The notes beneath the pieces were generated by a model. That model was not told where the DNA came from. It made no database searches and was given only the letters and a program-made list of their open reading frames with translations. A program made the translations under genes and the position numbers. Positions 6,658-11,339 of a DNA stretch of 11,339 nt are shown here, piece by piece. The stretch is taken from contig JBKPDW010000107.1 in assembly GCA_046728115.1 (NCBI GenBank), positions 1 to 11,339 of the forward strand, written 5' to 3'. This DNA comes from CAVSWN01 sp046728115 (GTDB taxonomy: Bacteria; Acidobacteriota; Vicinamibacteria; Vicinamibacterales; CAVVIG01). Positions within the stretch are counted from its first letter, which is position 1. Every line of letters begins with the position of its first letter.

Positions 6658-7523
6658 TTGGTGAATCGTGGATTGAAGAGGACACTCACGCCACCGCCTA
6701 TCGTCGTGCCGGCGCCATTGTCGTCCGTCGTGGCGACGGTCCGGGCGAGCGTGCTGTACACGGCGATCTGCGTTGTAACCGCGTACGATCCACCGCCAGA
6801 CAGCTCTCGCCGGTCGCGTGACACACCGGTTATGGTGTCGCTCGCCCAGGATCGCGTGAACGACAATGAGACCGCCACTTTCGGCGTCGCCTGGGCAGTA
6901 ACGCCACCTCCAGCGAACCAGACACCTCGCGAGAAAAAGCCCGTAGAGGCGATGATGCGCGCCGGTCCCTGCGTGAGCTCCGCGCTGACGGGTAGACCAA
7001 ATTGCGATCGGCTCTGACCCGGCGCCAGCGCCTGCACCGCGCCTTCACCCAACACTTCGATCAGGGGTGAGACTGCCAGCTTCACACCCGATTCGTCCGT
7101 CAGCAGCGCGATCTTGCTGGTGATGTACGACGTGCCTACGCCGCCCACGGGCTCCGTACCATCGGCGCCGCCGACGATGTGCGGCACGCTGGCGCCGATC
7201 TGAAACCGCTTCGCAAGGCCAACAGTCGCGTCGACAATCGGAAACGAGACCTCGCTCAGATCCGTGCCTGACCATCGCGAGATCCCAATAGTCACCGACG
7301 CTGCTCCCGGTGCGAGAAGACTCGCGTCGTCGAGCCACGCCAGCGGCGACGCGCCAGCCGCCGGACCCGTTATCGGACTCGGCAGCGCACTGCTGCTCGG
7401 CGGCGCGCTTTGATGTCCCTTCCCCTTGGTGTCGCTTCTGCCTTGTGCGTGAAGGGGAACGGCGAGCGCGAGCATCAGCGCGGCACTCGCCGTGACCCTC
7501 GAGAAATGCCGCGCAGGAGCCAT
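6654..7523 (-). CDS. Predicted outer-membrane beta-barrel-like protein
   Basis: A 289-residue exported protein of unrecognised family. The signal peptide (MAPARHFSRVTASAALMLAL, then AVPLHA) should be cleaved near residue 26. A low-complexity Ser/Pro segment (about 28-60) follows. The rest alternates hydrophobic and polar residues in short glycine-bounded strands, for example ASVTIGISRWSGTDLSEVSF, FQIGASVPHIVG, IIASTGFFSRGVWFAGGGV, VAVSLSFTRSWA, YAVTTQIAVYSTLART and TIGGGVSVLFNPRF. This is the usual look of a small outer-membrane barrel, and the near-terminal Phe fits. It may act as a porin-like or structural protein. It begins 2 nt after the stop of the upstream gene and overlaps the next gene by 4 nt, so the three are probably one transcript. 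Beta-barrel topology is inferred from pattern, not predicted by software. Confidence 0.75.
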   Translation of the reverse strand: MAPARHFSRVTASAALMLALAVPLHAQGRSDTKGKGHQSAPPSSSALPSPITGPAAGASPLAWLDDASLLAPGAASVTIGISRWSGTDLSEVSFPIVDATVGLAKRFQIGASVPHIVGGADGTEPVGGVGTSYITSKIALLTDESGVKLAVSPLIEVLGEGAVQALAPGQSRSQFGLPVSAELTQGPARIIASTGFFSRGVWFAGGGVTAQATPKVAVSLSFTRSWASDTITGVSRDRRELSGGGSYAVTTQIAVYSTLARTVATTDDNGAGTTIGGGVSVLFNPRFTK

Positions 7524-7525
7524 GA

Positions 7526-8251
7526 CTAATCGCGGCTGCCGTGCGCCGATTTCTCCTTATCCTTTTTGCCAGACGGCCTCGACGAGGCCGTCGTCGTTGT
7601 CGTGGTGCGCCTGACATCGTCATTCGCTTCGCTCTCGGCCCTCTGCGCTTCGACGGTCGCGTTGGCAGTTTTCTTCACGTCCTGAATTGCCTGCCCGAGA
7701 CTCATGTTCTTCGCCGTCATGTCGGTCTGGAGCTGCTTGAAGCAGTCGCAGCCCAGGTTCTGCGAGGCATGCAGAGCCGCGATGAATTGACCCTGATTCT
7801 TGAACCCCTTCGATGCCTGATCGAGCGTCGTGTCCTTGGGCAACATCGCGGAGATCCTGGCGTTCAGTTGAGGCTTCGAGGAAATCTTCGTCGCGATCGG
7901 GTTCAAGGGCGCTGAGCCGCTCGTTGACGGGGAGGTCGACGTCGTTCGGGATTTCGTCGACGTTGAACCAGTTGTCGTGGCAGTGCCCGAGTGTGTGCCA
8001 GTCGTCGTCGGCTTCCCGGTCGCAGTCGGCTTACCAGTCGCAGTCGGCTTACCGGTCGCACTGGGCTTGCCAGTCGTCATCGATTTTTGAGTTGTGATCG
8101 ACTTGCCAGTCGTGATCGGTTTGCCGGTGGTTTTCGGCGCTTGACTGTGTGGCGTCGAGACGGGTGGTCGGCCATGCGTGCCGGCGTACGCCGGCGTGCA
8201 TATCAGACAGACGGACAGTGCGGAGCCAAAGATCGTCCCTTTGAGACGCAT
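7526..8251 (-). CDS. Secreted Thr/Lys-rich repeat protein with uncharacterised C-terminal domain
   Basis: A 241-residue exported protein. The signal peptide ends near AYA at 21-23. Residues 41-88 are eight tandem hexapeptides of the type TTGKPI / ATGKPT, followed by a Ser/Thr-rich spacer to about 113. This is probably an extended, wall- or matrix-like linker that could be glycosylated. Residues 114-200 form a compact helical domain (LNPIATKISSKPQLNARISA, DQASKGFKNQGQFIAALHAS, NLGCDC, MSLGQAIQDVKK). I recall similar stretches in uncharacterised acidobacterial proteins but know no function for them. C168 and C170 form a CxC pair. The tail (200-241) is charged and Thr-rich. A strong ribosome binding site fixes the start. 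It is the first gene of the envelope operon, transcribed away from the STAS gene. Confidence 0.8.
   Translation of the reverse strand: MRLKGTIFGSALSVCLICTPAYAGTHGRPPVSTPHSQAPKTTGKPITTGKSITTQKSMTTGKPSATGKPTATGKPTATGKPTTTGTHSGTATTTGSTSTKSRTTSTSPSTSGSAPLNPIATKISSKPQLNARISAMLPKDTTLDQASKGFKNQGQFIAALHASQNLGCDCFKQLQTDMTAKNMSLGQAIQDVKKTANATVEAQRAESEANDDVRRTTTTTTASSRPSGKKDKEKSAHGSRD
7988..8131 (-). repeat. In-frame 18-nt tandem repeats (eight units)
   Basis: Eight 18-nt units encode TTGKPI, TTGKSI, TTQKSM, TTGKPS, three copies of ATGKPT, and TTGTHS. The three ATGKPT copies are nearly identical at DNA level, indicating recent expansion, while the outer units have diverged. The array lies wholly inside the secreted repeat protein gene. 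Confidence 0.85.
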
Positions 8252-8255
8252 CAGG

Positions 8256-8262
8256 TCACCTC
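8256..8262 (-). promoter_or_regulatory. Ribosome binding site of the secreted repeat protein
   Basis: On the minus strand GAGGTGA, then CCTG and the ATG at 8251. The spacing is 4 nt, slightly short but acceptable. Confidence 0.65.
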
Positions 8263-8296
8263 GCCGCCCAGCTTGGAGAGCAAGGGCCGTACCCAG

Positions 8297-8418
8297 GGTC
8301 CGGGTTGAAAATGCCGCAAATTGGGGGTCAGGGCCGGAAGCGGTGCGACGGTAATGTGAGGCGCGCTTACAGTCTGCGCAGGCGGTCCGGTGTGGATGCC
8401 GAAAAGGAGTAAATTGGG
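8297..8418. repeat. Imperfect direct repeat pair
   Basis: The blocks GGTCCGG, ATGCCG and AAATTGGG occur in the same order twice, at 8297-8325 and at 8384-8418, with different spacing between blocks. This could be a degenerate duplication or paired regulator sites. Confidence 0.4.
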
Positions 8419-8588
8419 CGCTCTTACGTCGGCCGTTTGCGGAGTTCGACCCCGCTCATTCGTTACGGAAGGCTGCCGCGCGAAGAGCCTAGAGCCCGCC
8501 AATGCAAGCGTAGCGGGCCGGCGTTGCATCGGCGCGGACCGTGACTGACAATGATGAGGCCCGTCGGTCTGGCTTCGGCCGCAGGTGC

Positions 8589-8594
8589 AAGGAG
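8589..8594 (+). promoter_or_regulatory. Ribosome binding site of the STAS gene
   Basis: AAGGAG, a 5-nt spacer and ATG at 8600. It rules out the in-frame GTG at 8585, which lies upstream of this site. Confidence 0.8.
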
Positions 8595-8599
8595 ACCCC

Positions 8600-9316
8600 A
8601 TGCCGCTCACCCTTCAGAACCGACGCGTCGAAGACATCGCGATTGTCAAATGCAGCGGTCGGATCACGGAGGGCCTCGAGTCCGCCGCGCTGCAGAAGTG
8701 CCTGAAAGATCTGCTGCCGTACGGCGCCGACGTCATCCTCGATCTCGCCGACGTCGATTTCGTGGACAGCAGCGGGCTGGGTCTTCTGGTGCGCTTTCTG
8801 ATGCGCACGCAGCGCGCGCAGGGCAATCTCAAGCTGTGCGGAGTCCGCGCCAACCTTCGCGAGATCCTGAGGATCACCAAACTGAACACGCTGTTCGACG
8901 TGTACAACACGGAGGCCGAGGCGGTAGCCGAGTTTTACCAGCGCTCGAAAGCTGGGGCCGAATCGAACCCCTTCGACACCGACATCCTGTGCGTGGAGCA
9001 GTCGGTTGACGTCCTCGCCTACGTCCGCGAACTGCTGCGACAGGCGGGGTATGCGGTATTGTCGGCAACGAACCTGCCCGATGCCATGACGCTGCTGCGC
9101 GCGACGCGTCCGAAGATGCTGGTGATCAGCGCAGATCTTCGCGCCAACCGTGCCACGGCCACGGCAGAGAGCTTCAACCGGCTGGCCGATACGCTCTCGG
9201 TCGTCGAATTACCTGTTGGGTTTTCGACCAATGACCCGGCCGAGGTAAGCCAGCAGCTCCTCGATCGGGTTCGGTCGGTCATAGAAGGCAGCGCGCCGGC
9301 GATCGCCGCGAGATGA
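8600..9316 (+). CDS. STAS-domain protein with C-terminal degenerate receiver domain
   Basis: A 238-residue cytoplasmic protein. Residues 1-112 form an anti-anti-sigma (STAS) domain of the SpoIIAA/RsbV type: VILDLADVDFVDSSGLGLLV carries the phosphorylatable DSSG motif (56-59), followed by LKLCGVRANLREILRITKLNTLFDVY. Such domains bind or release an anti-sigma kinase according to Ser phosphorylation. Residues 127-235 resemble a response-regulator receiver fold (DILCVEQSVDVLAYVRELLR, AGYAVLSATNLPDAMTLLRA, PKMLVISADL). However, the acidic pair is VEQ rather than DD, and the phosphoacceptor Asp at the end of beta-3 is replaced (LVISADL). It is therefore probably a pseudo-receiver that cannot be phosphorylated in the usual way. 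No anti-sigma kinase, PP2C phosphatase or sigma factor is nearby. It is divergent from the envelope operon and convergent with the TPR kinase gene. Confidence 0.85.
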   Translation: MPLTLQNRRVEDIAIVKCSGRITEGLESAALQKCLKDLLPYGADVILDLADVDFVDSSGLGLLVRFLMRTQRAQGNLKLCGVRANLREILRITKLNTLFDVYNTEAEAVAEFYQRSKAGAESNPFDTDILCVEQSVDVLAYVRELLRQAGYAVLSATNLPDAMTLLRATRPKMLVISADLRANRATATAESFNRLADTLSVVELPVGFSTNDPAEVSQQLLDRVRSVIEGSAPAIAAR

Positions 9317-9366
9317 TTGCATTGCCACAGCGGTGCGCTGGTCGCAAGCCGTACGGTTGTCGCGAG

Positions 9367-9404
9367 GCAATTTCGCAGTGTCCTTGCAATTTCGCAGTGT
9401 CCTT
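9367..9404. repeat. Perfect 19-nt tandem duplication
   Basis: GCAATTTCGCAGTGTCCTT occurs twice in direct succession (9367-9385 and 9386-9404) with no mismatch. It lies in the 114-nt space between the convergent stops of the STAS and TPR-kinase genes. It forms no obvious hairpin. Confidence 0.9.
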
Positions 9405-9430
9405 TTAGAACGGCAGGTCAGGAGATTGAA

Positions 9431-11339
9431 CTATCGCAGCGCGACGGATTCCGCCCGGGCCTCCTGGAGAATCGGAATGTCGACGTCGGCACTGTTCCAG
9501 AGTTCGAAGAAGTCCGCATACGCCGCCTTTGCCTTCATCGTATCTCCCGACAGCGCGAACGCGCGCCCGAGTTGCAAGCGCGCCACGGCGCCGACAGGAT
9601 CGTTGAAGACTCTGCCCGGGTGATCGACAATTTTTTGAAATTCTCTCGCCGCGTCTGCGCCTCGGCGGGAAGCCAGATAGGCGAGGCCGCGCACGTAGAT
9701 TGGATAAAAGGTCCCGAACGTTCCCTGAAAGGCGCTGGGCGGCACGCCGAGCTCGTAGGGAGCGGCCATCTGCAGGCGTTCGATCGCCTTCGCAGATTCC
9801 CTCTGGTTCAGCGCGAGCAGCGCGCGAATCGCCGGCACATAACTGAATCGTACCGCCGTGTCCTCTGGAAAACGTTTCGCCAAATCGTCCACGAGCGCTT
9901 GTGATTCGTGCGACTCCCCGGAGAGCGCGAGAGCAAACGCGGCGCCGTATTGAACGTCTCGGGCTTTGGCACGCTTGATCACCGCCAGGGCGCTCGTGCG
10001 CGCTCCCGGTGCATTGCCGTAGAAGGCGTCCCAGACGGCGGGTCCCACATCCCACGCAGCCGCCCGGTCCAACTGGCCTGGCTGTCGGGACAAGTCGGCA
10101 GCATGCTTCGCCTTCTGCCGCGCTTCCTGCAAGCGACCCGTATAAGCGTATGAGGCAGCCTCCTGATCGGTCAGCCAGTCTTCCGTTCCGGCCTTTCCCC
10201 GCGCTCGTTCGACGGCCTGTTGCATGGCCGGTCGATCGCCGTTTACGAAGGCGATCTGAAATCGCTGCACGAGAAGGTCGGGCATTTCCAGCTTGCGTTC
10301 GGCCGCTTGCTGCAGCGCCCGCTCGGCCTCAGCCAGACGTTCGAGTCCCGCGTAGCTGTATCCGAGAAGGTTGTACGCGAAATTGAGGTTTGGATCGATT
10401 TCGATCAGCTTCCTGGATTCCTCGAGCGCCCGGTCGTACTTACCGAGGATCGGGAGAATCGCGCCCGCCAGGTAACCATGCGCGTGGATTTCACGCGGAT
10501 ACGTCTGTTCCCAAACCTCGCAGGTCTGCTCGGCCTTTTCCATGTTTCCCGTGACCTGCAATTCGTAGCTGGCGGTGATCATGAACTTCTCAGGATCGCT
10601 CGTCCGGTCGCGCAGTTGCCATGCTCTGGTGGTGGCCTCCGCGGACAGCGTCGCCTCGTTCATATCGCCGTACATTCGCCCCTGCAGCGCATACGCCGTT
10701 GCGAAATTGGGGTCGATCTCCGTCGCGCGCTTCATCAGAGGAAGGGCGGCCAGAGCGCCCCTCGACGTGGCGATCTTCAACGCCGCGCTGTAGGCCTTCA
10801 GTGCTTCGAGCGATGACGTCGTGGCCTCCTGAAGGCGAGTCGAGTGCTTTTCCACCGTCGCGAGCGATTCGCCGACCTTCGCTCTGAACGTGCTGGCAAT
10901 CTGGCTCAGCGCATTCAGCACGTCCTCCTTTCTCGCCGCCTGCACCTGCTCCTCGTCGAGGACGTCGCCCGTACGGCAGTTCTTCGCGCGCAGCCCCAGG
11001 ACGTACTGGCTTCCGAGAGGTGCGACCGAACCGACAAGGACTGCGGCACTCGCGGTGCGCTCGCATACTTCGGCTGCAATCTGCGGCGTCAGTCGCGCAT
11101 CAGCCGGCTGCCCCATCAGCCGCAGCGTGTGCTGGATCTGATCCTCGGAAACCAGCTTCAGAAACGGCGACTGCTGCAGCTGTATCGCCAGGCCCTGACG
11201 AAGCGTCCCGTCGAACACGGCGTCGCCCGTGGTGTTCGAGAAGTCGCCCAGCACGATGGTGTCTTTGTCGGTGAGTAGAGCCGGGCGGTGAAGGACGTAA
11301 CCAGCCGCGGCGAGAAGCGCCAGCCCGGCCGCTACAGCG
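9431..11339 (-). CDS. Membrane-anchored TPR protein, probable C-terminal half of a serine/threonine protein kinase
   Basis: The C-terminal 635 residues of a protein whose start lies beyond the right edge. The first visible residues (AVAAGLALLAAAGYVLH) are the end of a transmembrane helix. Next comes a domain of about 130 residues starting DKDTIVLGDFSNTTGDAVFD, with LRLMGQPADARLTP, AAVLVGSVAPLGSQYVLGLR and KNCRTGDVLDEEQVQAARKE. This looks like the TolB/CsgG-like extracytoplasmic segment found between the membrane helix and the repeats of large acidobacterial kinases. The remainder is a long TPR array (for example LPLMKRATEIDPNFATAYAL, DRALEESRKLIEIDPNLNFA and AREFQKIVDHPGRVFNDP), ending at a TAG. 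The kinase domain itself is not in the window, so the kinase identity is inferred from familiar architecture. Some members are transcription-regulator fusions instead. It is convergent with the STAS gene. Confidence 0.85.
   Translation of the reverse strand, partial: AVAAGLALLAAAGYVLHRPALLTDKDTIVLGDFSNTTGDAVFDGTLRQGLAIQLQQSPFLKLVSEDQIQHTLRLMGQPADARLTPQIAAEVCERTASAAVLVGSVAPLGSQYVLGLRAKNCRTGDVLDEEQVQAARKEDVLNALSQIASTFRAKVGESLATVEKHSTRLQEATTSSLEALKAYSAALKIATSRGALAALPLMKRATEIDPNFATAYALQGRMYGDMNEATLSAEATTRAWQLRDRTSDPEKFMITASYELQVTGNMEKAEQTCEVWEQTYPREIHAHGYLAGAILPILGKYDRALEESRKLIEIDPNLNFAYNLLGYSYAGLERLAEAERALQQAAERKLEMPDLLVQRFQIAFVNGDRPAMQQAVERARGKAGTEDWLTDQEAASYAYTGRLQEARQKAKHAADLSRQPGQLDRAAAWDVGPAVWDAFYGNAPGARTSALAVIKRAKARDVQYGAAFALALSGESHESQALVDDLAKRFPEDTAVRFSYVPAIRALLALNQRESAKAIERLQMAAPYELGVPPSAFQGTFGTFYPIYVRGLAYLASRRGADAAREFQKIVDHPGRVFNDPVGAVARLQLGRAFALSGDTMKAKAAYADFFELWNSADVDIPILQEARAESVALR

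Larger units (their letters stand above)
8252..8599. other. Divergent intergenic region
   Basis: A 348-nt region between the divergent envelope operon and the STAS gene. It must hold both promoters, but I could not identify a convincing -35/-10 pair or a -24/-12 element. It contains an imperfect direct repeat (8297-8325 and 8384-8418). It also has a weak hairpin, GCCCGC (8494-8499) with GCGGGC (8513-8518), flanked by ATGCAA and TTGCAT arms. Open frames across it on both strands have no protein-like character. Confidence 0.6.

Noticed and set aside
7988..8131. CRISPR-like array
   Set aside because: The 18-nt units are contiguous, with no spacers, and encode in-frame TGKP hexapeptides.
8251..8610. 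Minus-strand open frame across the divergent intergenic region
   Set aside because: The translation is low in hydrophobic order and rich in Pro/Arg/Thr, and it would overlap the STAS start. No ribosome binding site seen.
9297..9308. Palindrome CGGCGATCGCCG at the end of the STAS gene
   Set aside because: It lies within coding sequence in GC-rich DNA, and no T run follows. A short palindrome of this kind is expected by chance.
9317..9904. Plus-strand open frame (195 codons) opposite the TPR kinase gene
   Set aside because: Shadow of the TPR array. No recognisable motif, and the opposite strand is strongly supported.

Overview
The window is GC-rich and densely coding. It most resembles an acidobacterial genome, perhaps of the Vicinamibacteria type. 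The main clue is the gene at the right edge: a membrane-anchored TPR protein with the C-terminal architecture of the large serine/threonine kinases common in Acidobacteriota. This is a judgement from remembered family resemblance, not a search.

Layout from left to right. (1) 1-237, minus: N-terminus of an ABC transporter ATPase, cut by the window edge. (2) 349-1932, plus: an exported TPR protein with a C-terminal TlpA/thioredoxin-like domain. Its frame is interrupted by a single TGA at 1606-1608. The TGA sits exactly where the first cysteine of the CxxC active site should be, giving U-P-G-C. A bacterial-type SECIS-like hairpin follows at 1613-1642. I read this as one selenoprotein gene of 527 residues, not as two ORFs or a pseudogene, and it is the main discovery of the window. 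(3) 1988-3358, plus: a complete cytochrome P450, 55 nt downstream and probably co-transcribed. (4) 3454-5457, minus: a soluble histidine kinase with three PAS domains and a NarL/DegS-type core, with no response regulator beside it. (5) 8251 down to 5573, minus: four exported proteins. They are a secreted TGKP-repeat protein, a predicted beta-barrel protein, a CigR/RcnB-like small protein and a glycine-zipper lipoprotein. The first three are tightly coupled (2-nt gap, then a 4-nt overlap). The fourth follows a 119-nt gap that carries a 9-nt repeat array. (6) 8600-9316, plus: a STAS (anti-anti-sigma) domain fused to a receiver-like domain that lacks the phosphoacceptor aspartate. (7) 9431-11339, minus: the TPR half of a probable serine/threonine kinase, with its N-terminal half outside the window.

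Functionally the window is a set of small units, not one pathway: a redox selenoprotein with a P450, a signalling kinase, a cell-envelope gene set, and two further signalling proteins. No tRNA, rRNA, CRISPR array, intact insertion sequence or selenocysteine-machinery gene (selA, selB, selC, selD) is visible. The selenoprotein call therefore depends on the rest of the genome encoding that machinery.
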